From Daldinia sp. FL1419 (lineage: Eukaryota > Ascomycota > Sordariomycetes > Xylariales > Hypoxylaceae), in assembly GCA_025201765.1 (NCBI GenBank), contig MU623390.1, forward strand, positions 62,001 to 126,000: DNA of 64,000 bases, given 5' to 3'. A program made the translations under genes and the position numbers. A model generated the notes under the pieces. The model made no database searches. It was not told the origin of the DNA and saw nothing but the letters and a program-made list of their open reading frames with translations. Below are positions 1 to 11,536 of this stretch, piece after piece; the first letter of the stretch is position 1; the number at the start of each line of letters is the position of its first letter.

Positions 1-104
1 TGCTGGATAAGCTGCTGTAATTGGCCCCGGAGGACGTCGTCGGCGGTTGTAGAGGTAGGAGGGTTACTGATAGGTTCCGGTGATGAAGGGCCCGGCTTCT
101 CCAT
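1..104 (-). CDS. 5' end of an unidentified protein-coding gene, truncated by the window edge
   Basis: On the minus strand an ATG at 104-102 opens a frame that stays open to the window edge, giving 34 residues that begin MEKPGPSSPEPISNPP and end DVLRGQLQQLIQ. The composition (Pro/Ser/Thr-rich start, then an amphipathic helix-like stretch) looks like the N-terminus of a real protein rather than random sequence, and the codons are balanced, unlike the AT-rich DNA just upstream. No domain can be named from so short a piece. The gene would continue to the left of position 1. Start choice is by first in-frame ATG; the rest cannot be judged here. Confidence 0.5.
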   Translation of the reverse strand, partial: MEKPGPSSPEPISNPPTSTTADDVLRGQLQQLIQ

Positions 105-3100
105 ATCATATGTTATTCCTAGTTGGCTTAATATGATATAAGAGGTGGCAAATGTCTGTAATTAATCCCTGAGGCAGACGGGGAGAAATGATGACGGCGA
201 TAGAAGGGAAAAAGAAGTAAGATGCCTTCAGAAAGCTCTTGGCTTTTTCCCAATTACTAAAAAACAGGGGCGATGCACGCTCGCGTGTAGTAAAAACTAG
301 AGAAGGTCTTGTCGATGTGTTTCTCGATTAGTTCCTCTCTCATTTGTACCTTTCTCCTAATGAACAGCCGGCTACCAGGTAGACTCCCCTAAACCTATCG
401 TTAGCCAGAAGATAGATGCGCGATGTATCCCACGTTAACCCACCAATACCCTACACCTCTCAACTCAGATATGATACTAATAATTATGGCGAATTATTAT
501 TTTCGAATATGAGTAAGGAACTGGGATGGCCGATATGATGAGCGTTAGTATAAGGAAGGACCGGTGTACGTCGGCCGTGTCGGCTCTGCCGTGACGTATA
601 TTGATAAGCGGTCTATGACTTGTCTTTTCAGATGTCTCTGATAATTGGTTCGTAGCTACCTGGAAGCCGGCTGGAATTGTTAACCCAGAATATGGCGTAT
701 GTAGTAAGGCTGAGGATGGAAAAATAAATAGCCTAAGTGAGGTCGAGAGAGACATACACAGCAGGGAGGTAGGAAGAGACGTTTCAAAACAGGAGTCAGT
801 ATCTTATTGATTCAGATATCCTGGAATAATATCGAAGATGTATTTGGGGACTGATTGGGAGGCACCGCTTTTCAAGTTGTTCCAACTACAGAGGTGCTGG
901 AGTTTTCATCTGGGTTTTCTTGATCTGCGAATGGGTAAGCATGGCTCCTCTAACCGCCCCTACAGTACACTCCTAATTTGCCACGACTAGGTTATCAAGT
1001 TGTATATTTCTATGAGCGAAGAAGTGGTAAGTGGTGTATGTGTGTGCAGACGACGTAAGCTACTCAGCTTAGTTCTAGCGTAGCCCATAGCCACAGGCAT
1101 AGATCTATCAGAAACCGGGTTTGTCTCTGATCGTGACACTGCAAGGCAAGGGGGTATGCAGCCGCATTCGGTCATGTGAGCCGGAGAGGAGAGAAAGACG
1201 AAGCATAGAAACCTGGAAGCACATACCTATTGCATGATATCTGCCTGATGGAATAATAATTTGTCCGCAATATTCTTTCTGTAGCAGTACCGCGGAGGGG
1301 TCTCCTTCACTTACCACTGCTTATGCGTGCGTACTTCCTCACTTTGTTTTGCTATTAAGCTTAGAGGATCGATGGAAAAAGCTGAACCAGAGTCTTGGGA
1401 TAGAGAGGTATGTGTAAGGCTTCTCTCTCTCTTCTCTCGGAGGGGTGAAGTAGGTAATTGATTGATGAACTCACGCCCCCTTTCTTAGTGGGTACAGCGA
1501 TGTAGGTAGGCACAACGACTTGCTGATTGATGCAGTCTTCCCGGCCTATGGACCGCACGACCTTCCTTTCTTTTCTTTGTTCCCGCTCCCTCGCTAAAGG
1601 AACTCTAGCTACCCACGTGCCGCGGAAGTAGCAAGAACCACTATCTCTGTAAGGCTGGCTATCGATGTGATCGTCCTTTTGGAATAGATCCTAGTTCCCG
1701 GGACCAAATAAGTCGACGAAACGCGTAGAAATTGATTTGGGTACCGAATGTGTAAAGTAGCTTGACTGTTGCTGAACATCCGCACAAGTATTCTTCCCTA
1801 TCCCTATCAACCCAACAAGATGTATAGCACGATATGCATGGAGGGATAGGTTAGTGTAAAGGACTAGATAGTGAACTACTGCTAGGCACGGTCTTTGTTG
1901 ACCCAACATGAACGATGAAAAGCAGCAATGAGTAACAAGTAACAACAAAAGAGAAACGTCTTCCTAAATTTCTCTTTCAGAGCAATATTCTTGGGGCTAT
2001 AGTTATTTGTATGGCGGCTTTCTTCGGGATGCAGAATGCGGCCGCAAGGTTGCGCATTACCGCTTTCGGAATCCAACAGGGAAAAATGCGAGGCATTGTA
2101 CGACGTGTGCTGGCTTAGAAAATTACTCTAGATCACTTACGGAGTTATCCCTAGCCGTGTTCGGGGGGCAAAAGATAGAGAATCCAGGAACTGTACTTCT
2201 GCTAGGCGCCGAACATTCCGGGCCGGTAGAGATGGCAGAGTAAGTAGATGGTATTGTTAGCAGCCATGCTCCATGGAGTAGGTGAAATGTAGCCTATACC
2301 TAGTTCTCTCTCTCCCTTTCTCGCTTGCGCTTATGTTTTTTTGCACCTACTAACACCTACTAACACCTACGATTATGAACTCCTGCTCGATTTTTCTCCC
2401 ACTAGGGTAAGACATTTGCAAAAAGATAGCGTATTGTACCCACATGTTACCGATGGTTGCAGATCTTGGGTTAGTGGACTACCTACAAGATTGCATGAGA
2501 TATGCTGCATGAGGGACCGGGGAGTTGAATGAACTTGATCCCCGAACAACCTGCTTTTTGCCGCGTCTTCAGCACCATTAGGAGGGAGCCACAACCTAGC
2601 TGCCCGTTACGAGTGGCTTTCGGTGGTGCCTTGGAAGGGCTCTCTAGGGGTTCGCCATCACTGTGTACTGCCGCAACCAACGCCCAGCAGGTGTGAGGGA
2701 CTGGAATGTTGGTTCCTGTGTAAATCCCGAAAACGTGTCTCCCGCGGCCAAATTCTTCAGTGGCGCAGATACTCCAACATTCCTTTCAGATTCCGTTGGA
2801 GAAATTAGCCCAATGCAGACAGATTACTATCAGATTCTTTCTTCCCCTCTTCACTCTTCACTCTGTCTCCTTTCTTCTGTTCGGATCACAGCGGACGAGC
2901 GGGCGACCAAGGTGCTCATGACGCATTGCTATCAACCACTAAGCTGGCTTGAGCATTTACACCGGGTGAGGAATAGAGGAGGGATTTCTTCCCAATTCCC
3001 AACATGTAGTGCATTCGTAGCCCTATAGGCTGACCCCTTTTCCTGGGAGTGGCCTAATCTCGGCATTAGCTCCGTATCTCAGCAAGAGGGCCTTACTGGC

Positions 3101-5359
3101 TGCCGATTAGTCCCATAAAACTGCAATATAGACGTGAATTGAAGTACTCATCAACTTCCAATGTTGTCTCCCCTAGCGATAGGCATGTATGATTAGTAGT
3201 AGGTCGTGCCTGGACATTTGTTTGCGGCCACATCCCTGTACCGTGCGACGGGTGTTTGCGCTAGCTCCATAAACTGTTTGAACCTCGACCCTGGTAGTGC
3301 CAAAAGGGGAGAAGCCCAACAACTAAAAGTTGACGTGCATTCATGTTTACGGATAGGAGGGTAAGCTGTTTCTAGTAGATGTATGAGTCTTGATCGTATT
3401 GAGGGAAAGGAAATACGATAGTTTGAGGGAATATGACCATCTTCTTCCTTTAGGGAGGGGTATAAGGGAATCAATTTGGCATTTAAGCGGAAGGATGGTA
3501 ATGTCATAGCATCGCGCTTTCACCTACATATATACTGGCTGCTCGCTTGAAAGACCGGCTTGTGTCCTCTTCTTTTCTTTCGTCTTTTTTGGACTCGGGG
3601 TCTGTCTTTGAGGTCATCACGCAGTTAGCTCTTCCCGGGTCTCTTTTTTTCTCCCTTGCTATGCACTGTCTTGATCGTAACCCGGAAGTGTAGAGCTATA
3701 ACAATGAAACCATTAGAAAGAACCCAGTTGAATTGCCCCCCCCCCTCTCATCTTCGATCTCATCTAAAAAATTAGCTCGATACTAGAAATGCTGATATGA
3801 AGGATGTACATATGACTCCTTGGTGTTGCGTTGTTCGCTTGTTCGCTTGTTCGCTTGCTTAGGTTATAGCTTTTAAAAGCATATAGGCAAATACGCCCCA
3901 TCTAATTTCTTCTGTGTTGATTATGGCAATTCTGCATATGCTGACCTGTACCTGTTCTGTCTCAGCGCTCTGACCAACGGTTCGTGCGAACATTCGGGAC
4001 TGGTGTGACAGCTCAACTTCGACGGCATGGTGCATTACCCAGTAATAACCACCGGAAGTCTGGGGCTGATTAGGTAGGTTGGATTTTCCTCTTTTGCCGG
4101 ACGGATGCAAGACTGATCGGCTCATCCTGGGCTTTTCTAAAGTATGCCCCGTCTAATAGGGCGCCTAGGCCCGCTCGAGCTGCGAACTGCTGCGCGTATG
4201 TGTATGCAACCTGCGGCTTGCCGGGGAGAGAAACGTGGAGTCGGTGTAGTTTTCTACCATTGGGGAAGCCTTGATTTAGACATTAAAATGAGAGCCCCTA
4301 CGATAGAGATTTATCATAAGTTAGAAGTTGTTGAAAAAAAAAAAAACCAAAAAAACCCCCCCAAAAAACCGACGCACCTGAGTGCAAATGATATATATAT
4401 TATTGATATTCTGAACGGTTTACTATATCAACCGTATCGACATGATGACAATTAGCCAACGAACATTTCATTCTATGGAAATAAAGGTAAGATTTGAAGA
4501 AAATCTTGGCAATAAATCCAGGGAAAGAAGCTTCAAATAAGCGGTAAGGCGTCATGTTATGGCCCTACGTATCTGAGGCGTTGACTACATACATGATGTA
4601 GCAGGCAGGTACGTTGCCTTGGATACATACCTCTAAAATACGTAGGTACGTATATTGTACCTACTTCTAGTGTATGCCCGTGTACCTGTTGGGTGTTCGT
4701 GGCTACGTTAGATACAAGGTACCTACTGTACAACATACATATATGCACGGTTGTTGCCGACAATTTCTTAAAAATTATAATGGGTCACGTACATATTAGG
4801 TTAACATCCACTCCAATAAGCTCAGACATATTTAAATTATTGGATTACATCTGTCATGTGTTCTCCTGAAGCTTGCGCCGCAAAAACTGCCAGCGCCGGT
4901 TGTGCGTCGATGCATGCAAAAAAAATACGTATTATAACGTTTCCCTTCTAGTTTACATTTCGGGTTGACCTGTCTCGTACGCCATAAAATGCATCAACCG
5001 TCTAAAACCTTTGGAAACCCCTTTCGGAGACCCCTTCTCCTACATGCTTCCAATAGGTTGTGGACGCATTATGTGATGGGTAACATGCCCTTCTTCACTC
5101 CACGGAGAAGAGTATGACATCGTTGGGGCGCCTCAGTTTATCCACCTTTGCATTGGCATGCCAAAAAGGTGCCCAATACCAATGCTAGAATTGGGCACAT
5201 ACGAGACTTGTATCCTATCCAGATTAGGTGGATGAATTCGCTGTACTGAAAAAATTTGTGCTGAAAAAATATGACTAGTCCTTAGACTATGCGATGGAAC
5301 TGGTCTGTTCTCGGCGACCCATCATAGCCCAATCGACTAGTTAGCCAGAACGTCGTTGG
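105..5359. other. Gene-poor intergenic region of about 5.2 kb
   Basis: Only short open frames without recognisable domains occur on either strand, many of them lacking an ATG. The longest ATG-started ones (3507-3193 on minus, 104 residues; 4144-4455 on plus, 103 residues) show no family signature and no credible splice partners. Visible small features are a C11 run near 3737, a GTTCGCTT direct repeat near 3836-3858, an A12/C7-rich patch near 4335-4370, and GTAGGTAC/GTACCTAC motifs near 4640-4740. It could hold long 5' leaders, non-coding RNA or decayed sequence; nothing decides this. Confidence 0.5.
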
Positions 5360-8005
5360 TCACTCGTCCTTGGAAATACGACTCGGTGTTTGTAATGTTG
5401 GCCGTATGGGATCGGAAGGTTTGACAGGGGGCGTCAATATTTGTTGCGAAGGCGAAGGAGACAGGGCTGTCACTGGAGGAAGAATTGAAGGCGCCGGGGT
5501 TGATGATAGGCCATTACCCGATTGCTGATGTGGAGGCGGAGAGCGCTTTAGGGGCGAGAGCCCGTTCTGAGTCGGCGGTAGACTGGGTGTTGTGTCAAGC
5601 CGTACTCCTGCCTGGTCAAGTTTCTTAAGCTGTGGGGTAGAGAGAACAGCTTGTTGGGTGTTGACATCGTTGCTTGGGGGGCGCGCCAAAGTGGAAAATG
5701 ATACGGATGGGGGAGAAAGAACCGGGAGGCTACTGCTTGCTGTATCAAAAGATTGCTTCAAAGGCGAATCGGATCTAGCGGTCATAGGAGGTATAGAGGC
5801 GTCCGCATGAGGCGGGAGACTGCTTGATTGTGTGGACTGGGGCACGCCGTTAGCTTTTGGTGACACGCGGAATACACCCTTCTGTGGTACCCTCATATCT
5901 CCAGAACGATTCCCAGAGATTGGCGACGACGCATTAAACATGGTTGAATATGCCCTCGCCTTACTGGGCGACTGCTCTGGAGGTGATAAATTCGGATGTG
6001 GCAAAGAAAATGGATTAAGACCATCGCCGTTGGTAAATGGTGAAGGGGGACGAGGAACATTAGGCTGTCCTGCCTGCTTTACGGGGATCAATGGTTGGGT
6101 GGTGAGCTGGGTACTATTAAGTCTCGCCGGTATTTCAACTGCGATGCCGGGACGTTGTCCTAGTCGAGCCCGGTCTGGGGTGGGTGAGCCTTCTGACTTT
6201 GCTGTGGGTAAAGATGAAGCATCTTGCTGGTTAACTTTTAATTTGATGACCGCGGCAGACTTTGGCGTTGAACTCTTTCGGCGGCAACTCTTGCAGATAA
6301 AATGAAAATCATCGCGATCAGCTTCTTCCTCGCTTATACCAACACACTTGCTATGTTGCCAGACATTGCATCTCTCGCACGCAATACTATGTGTGCCATC
6401 ATCAACTTGGCCGTAGACACCACAGATACAGTCGAAAATCCAGTCATCCTCTTCTTCCTCCAGCTCTTGCAGGGCTTGTCTATTCTTTTCAATTTCTGCT
6501 TTCAGTCGTCGCTCGGATAAGCGGCCAGCCCCAGTGCTTAGATTTTTGCTGTCTTCAGACAACTGAGCTAGCTCTTCCTCATGCTGCCGTCTCCGGACCT
6601 CGCGTTCCCGAAGTCGTTGTTCTCTAGATTTCATGCGGTTGTCACGTTCTTTCTCCATTTTAATACGTTTCTGCTGCTCTTTCCGAGCTGTCACCTCATC
6701 CGCTCGGCGTTTCTGTTCCTCTTCTTTAGCCTGCTGCTCTAATCGTTGCTGCTCGGCTTTGTTAGCAAGGCGACTTGAACGTTTGGCATGTGCCATTTTT
6801 TCAAGATTGAGAAGCTCCTTCTCCCTCTGCATGACCTTCCGCTTCCGAGATTCCTCCTGCTTCTCTAGTATGGGTAGAAGGTGATTTTCGATAGTACTCC
6901 TTAGGACCTTTTCATTGTCGTCGCGCGTTTTTCGAATGGTACTAAGAAATTCCTGTACTTCTGTGAGATTCGTTGCAATGCACTCCCACTTCGCACCTCC
7001 TAGGCCGTCGTCTTCTGGTTCAGCTGGTTGGTCCGCGTCAGAAGCGGATCCATCGTCGCCGTCGCCACCATTTTGAGCCGCGGACCTTGACACGCGGCGC
7101 CGTTTGGCGGCTCTCGCAGCGGCTTTGGCCTTCTTGGTGTTCTTCTTAGGTTTCCAGGTCGTAGGAGCGGGAGGGGCCTCCGTCATACGATATATTCGAT
7201 TATCATCTAGAATATAATAGATACGGTCGTCGCCATCCCAACCAGAGGGTTCAATCCTCTAGTATATCATTAGCACTTTATTAGGGAATCTTGGGGGGAA
7301 TGTTTGTACCCATTCGGTTTGATCGCTTGGCTTCTGCTCGTCCATCTTTTCACGAATTCTTTCGGGATGTAACATTATCCATTGGGTGAGTTGTTGTAAG
7401 ACTTTGATCTACAATCGGGATATTTAGTACCGTGCCATCATTTGCTACGCGGCCGACAAACCTTTGTGATAGCATCGAAGTCGTCGAACTTGGCAGGCGT
7501 TTCTGCCGTACCAAACGGATTTCGATCTGGGGCCTTGGCAACATATTGGCGTCGTGTATATTCATCAAAGAGATCAGGCCTTGGAGACATATTAGTAATG
7601 CATCTTTCTGGGGAAGCGCATATTATGATGGGACATACGTCAAGCCACGGTGAGACGACACAAACTTGAGTAGAGCAAGGCCAATGTCAACAAGAATGGT
7701 GGAACGGGGCTTTAGGCACTCAGCCTCCAGATCCTGATGGGACATCGTGTTAGCGCTGCGGATCAGTATTAAGGAATCCAGATGGGGACCATTGGTTGGA
7801 ATCAAGGGTGGCAAGGAACACATACATCTATCTCGAGGCTATCATCTATCTTCACAACCTTACCAAATAAATATATCCATTGGAACAGGTTGGCAAATTG
7901 CCAAGTATTTCTGATGCGTTGAAGTAAAGATGGCTCCTTGGGAGTCTCTCGTACGTCGGCTTCCGGCTCGGAATCGCGCAAGGCGCGCTTCCTTGATGAA
8001 ACCAT
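5360..8005 (-). CDS. DDT/WHIM-like and PHD-finger chromatin protein, 5 exons, 796 aa
   Basis: Exons on minus are 8005-7826, 7733-7639, 7579-7462, 7408-7310 and 7258-5360; all four junctions are GT-AG and keep frame. The N-terminus (residues 20-130) has a DDT-like helical block containing FQWIYLFGKVVKIDD and LALLKFVSSHRGLT. Residues 165-189 carry a WHIM-like Gly-Trp-Asp ... Tyr-Tyr-Ile-Leu motif. A long charged coiled coil follows (about 255-410). A PHD finger (about 438-490) has a C-x-C start, CERCNVWQHSKC and a final CKSC. The last 300 residues are Pro/Ser-rich and disordered. The DDT-WHIM-PHD order is that of RSF1/CECR2-type partners of ISWI remodellers, so reading of methylated histone H3 inside a nuclear remodelling complex is inferred. 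The first four short exons are easily missed, because a frame starting at 7186 looks complete by itself. Confidence 0.9.
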
Positions 8006-9829
8006 GACGATGATTTTACTGTATTGATGGTGGGGATTTGTGCGGCTAGCAAATGCGCAGGTAACTTAACGGATGTATAAGGGGATTCGAGAATTATAAT
8101 AGAGGTGGGTTCGCTTCGTGGTGGTAGTGGGCGTAATCGGTAGGGGGGGTAGAGGACAGTGGACAAGATAGTGAGAGGTTAGATAAAGTTAGGGTTAAGG
8201 GAATTTAAATATAGGTGTAGAAAGAATGAGATATTTCATGGCGATGAGAAGAAAAGAAAAAGAGTAGAGCTTGATTATGGTCAACACCTAAAAATCGGTT
8301 GGGCGAAATAACGTTGCGAGCGTTGTTGATGTTTAGAAAAGCGCAAAGCTACATTCGGCAATCCATAGAAGTGACGTGAGGTGAAGTCAAGTTGTAGGTT
8401 GTATGTAGCTGTAGTAGGCACGTTAATTTTTGGGGAATAGATTTCTAGGCGCGATTTGGGAGTTTGCAACTTTGGGTCTGGACGATTTTACGCGACGGGA
8501 ACTGCTGCATAACCCACTTTGGAGATAACCTGCACAGCTTGCAGTAGAATGGAATGGCATGTGGATCCCACTTATGCGCCGCAGCCCACCTTGAAAAAGA
8601 GGGGACCGTGGGGCCAAGCCACAAGATTGAAGAGCCTAACGGTTAGTTCTAGGTACATTTTGGGTACTTGAAGTTATTAACTTGAGGTTCGTCTTGCCCT
8701 CCATAATGTTGATTTAGTAGGTATATCAATGTATATGCATAGGCACTTAGTCTATTATATTAGTAGACCACCTACATGTACGCGATGTACTTGGACAATA
8801 TTGAAATCCTTACGAATGTACGCATCTTGATAATTGAAGAAGATAATTATTTGACTAATGGGAATATGAGGTAAGGGCGCGAGAGGACACCTTATATACA
8901 TTACCTTAGGTGGGTATACATATATGTAAGGTACTATGTAGGAGTAGGTAGGTACGTTTGCATGTCTCTTTATAGAAAGCATCCTGCTAAAGTGTTTTCA
9001 ACGGGCGTAATTGTTTCGAGTCGGGTATACTTCTTTATCGAGGTCTTGAATACTTTCATCAATACATAGGTACCTGTATATTTGGCGGATGCACGTACTT
9101 GGTACCTAAGTAGGTATTTAGGTAAATAATCGCATGATTGACCGCCCAGAATATATAATAGGAGCAGCATACAAATGAAATGATTCTTTTTTGCTTCATC
9201 CTTTAAACTGCTCCCAACAGTCATAACTATGCAAATTAGGTATTACGTATGCGTGGAAACAAACCGACTGCTCGTCACGAACGTAGAGTCCACATGTTAG
9301 CTGACTTCCTCTTTACCCCTGCAGATAGTAGCCCCATTGGGGGTATTGGGGATGCATCTTTAAAGAACAACTCGTATTTTAGTAACCTATCGATAATGTA
9401 ACTAATCTTGTATTGATTGTTAAGGCCAAGTAACTGGAACACGTGCAAACCATAGTTATCAGATTATCAAAGAATACGGCGGTATAAGGCTTAGTTAAGT
9501 TTGATCATCCCTCTTTTAGGTTCTTTTTGGGGGGTCAACCCGTTCTACCCGTTCTGCAGTTCCCTAAGCCTCTTACCTGAGCCAATGGGTCGGAAAAGAG
9601 GCTCAGCTTTTCCTTTCCAACCTATGGAGGCTGGCCTAACTAGGAGACCTCAATTCTAAAGTTTCCCATTGATAGGTATAGGTCAGCAGCGAAATACGGA
9701 AACCTTGTAAATCGTCGGCTTGTGTTATCTCAGTGGGGCTCAGACTAGGAGGACAGTTTTGCTTTATATCTTTTATGCCACAGCAATTTTTAGTTAATCA
9801 GATCCCTGACATACCCTTCCTACACAAAA
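8006..9829. other. Intergenic region upstream of the PHD gene
   Basis: No gene is seen. The part from 8650 to 9140 is rich in the dispersed TAGG/CCTA motif (for example TTAGGTGGGTA near 8906, GTAGGTAGGTACG near 8945, TACTTGGTACCTAAGTAGG near 9098). The first few hundred bases should hold the promoter of the minus-strand PHD gene, but no clear TATA box stands out. Confidence 0.5.
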
Positions 9830-9879
9830 CCATCTCCTAATCTAAGGTAAGAATATGCTCATTTATATATAATAAATTA

Positions 9880-9941
9880 CATTAAAAACATTAAAAACAT
9901 CAAAAACATCAAACACATCAAACACATCAAATATATCAATA
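9880..9941 (+). repeat. 9-bp tandem array, about 6.5 units
   Basis: Successive units read CATTAAAAA, CATTAAAAA, CATCAAAAA, CATCAAACA, CATCAAACA, CATCAAATA, TATCAATAT. It lies at the left border of the AT-rich island, and unit differences are partly C/T transitions. Confidence 0.8.
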
Positions 9942-10260
9942 TGTTTATTAATAAATTAATTTACTACTTCTTTAACTTATAAAGTATAATTAATACTTTT
10001 AAATTATTCACTAACGTATTTCAAAAACCCTAAACCCTAATCTTTAACCGAACTACTCGCATTCATCTAAACACAAACCACGCGTTTAAATTCAGTTTAA
10101 GCGCGGCATCAAAAAACCAAACTCTTAAATAACAATACAAACATATTCAAAATTAAAAAAAATTACTTTTAAACTATCAACGAAATTTAAAATTAATTAA
10201 AATATTGTTGGTTATATTATTACTAAATATCATATAAACTTAAAAAGTAAAATATACAAT

Positions 10261-10580
10261 TTTTATCCCTCAAATCCAATAATACCTCAACATCACAACA
10301 AAAAAATCAGGAAAAATGCTAACGGGCTTTAAAATATTTATTAATAACCCTTACAACTTATACAAAATAAATAAAGTTTTTCGTTACTTCGTTATTACTT
10401 AATAAAAGTAATGATAAAATGTGCATTTTTATTCTTCAAATCCAATAATACCTCAACATCACAACAAAAAAATTAGAAAAAATGTTAACGGACTTTAAAA
10501 TACCTATCACTAACCCTTACAACTTATACAAAATAAATAAAGCCTTTTACTACTTCATTATCACTTAATAAAGGTAGTAA
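10261..10580 (+). repeat. 166-bp period direct duplication with transition-only divergence
   Basis: The copy starting at 10261 (TTTTATCCCTCAAATCC) recurs at 10427 (TTTTATTCTTCAAATCC). Hand alignment of 154 positions without gaps gives 20 differences, of which 19 are transitions and 1 is a transversion (A/C). Such bias is expected from RIP acting on a duplication rather than from neutral drift. Confidence 0.85.
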
Positions 10581-10860
10581 TTAAATAGTGTTTTAAATAA
10601 CAGCCTAAATTTCCTAATCATGTATAATATTTTTATTTTTTTATTATATTATATAAAAATTAAATACAGAATTTTATATTAATTATTACTATTTTTGAAC
10701 GTTTATAGATTAAAAATATCTATTTTTATTATTTAATATTAATTATTTTTGTAAATAATAAAAATTATTTTATATAGTAGTTTTACATAACAAACTCAAA
10801 ATATTGGTTTTGTACCTTAGATTAAAATTTTTGGAATAGTAGTACAGTCCTATAGATACA

Positions 10861-11536
10861 TCTGCACGGACCATATTGGGGTGGTTGTGGTGGCTGGTCA
10901 AAAATATCTAGTCTAAGCTTGTTAAGATAAGGCTTGTGCACTTTCCTATTCATGTCTACCTCTTTTTATTTTTATTTTTCATGTTTCAATTCTTTTTTTT
11001 CTACCATGATAGCAATCCCCCATAGCGAATTTCTTGAAAAGAATTAAAATTTGTAGGGAAGGATTGCAAATTGAAAATTAATTTGACTATTAAGAAAACC
11101 CGTGCAAGATTTACACGTTCTATCGATTGCGCATGTCCTTCTTTTTCTCTTTTTCTTCTTCTTGGTTCCTATCTTCATCTTCATCTTCACCCTCTAACCT
11201 ATAATCGTTCGTAACAGGTACTCATAGCCCGCAGATCTGCGACCCACGCGTCCTAGTTCATCTGTTTCATACTCTCTTTTCCACGTCTCTCATTCAAATC
11301 CGACCTCACACCTTTTTAACGATCTTGGCAACCAACCCACCCTCCCCCCAGATTTGTCTCGATACACTATTCGAAACGAATTGCCGATTCCTTCTGTGAT
11401 GCCATTTGATATCGCCCAAGTAATCGTCTTGCCAGTGCGCTTACTTGCGTATTGCGCCCCGGCATCTACGATTCTTCTTTCATAGATACATATCTAATTA
11501 AGTGATTGAGTGTCATCTGGATGACACTAGATCATC
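10861..11536 (+). promoter_or_regulatory. Promoter and leader region of CCH1
   Basis: Between the AT-rich island and the CCH1 start there is normal-composition DNA with pyrimidine-rich tracts (for example TCTTTTTCTCTTTTTCTTCT near 11142 and TCTTCATCTTCATCTTCACC near 11170), typical of filamentous fungal core promoters and leaders. No TATA box is obvious. The transcription start cannot be placed. Confidence 0.4.

Larger units (their letters stand above)
9830..10860. repeat. AT-rich, RIP-like island; probable relic of a repeated element
   Basis: Base composition drops sharply to mostly A and T compared with both flanks, and no open frame of any length remains on either strand. Inside are a 9-bp tandem array (9880-9941) and a 166-bp direct duplication (10261-10580) whose copies differ almost only by transitions. 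These are the marks left by repeat-induced point mutation in ascomycetes. The original element cannot be identified. A short CCCTAAACCCTAA stretch at 10029-10041 resembles telomere repeats but consists of only two units. Confidence 0.75.

Noticed and set aside
2663..3028. 121-residue open frame in the left gene-poor region
   Set aside because: It has no ATG start and no splice partners, and the translation shows no domain or conserved-looking segment.
4144..4200. Polylinker-like TAATAGGGCG, CCTAGG and CTCGAG, suggesting vector contamination
   Set aside because: The sites are isolated, the T7 promoter match is only partial, and both flanks look like continuous fungal intergenic DNA.
7186..7188. 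ATG at 7186 (-) as start of the PHD protein
   Set aside because: The frame continues upstream to a clean acceptor at 7259, and four further exons restore a DDT/WHIM-like N-terminus.
7240..7262. GGGTTCAATCC resembling a tRNA T-loop
   Set aside because: It is the start of exon 5 of the PHD gene; there is no acceptor stem or box A.
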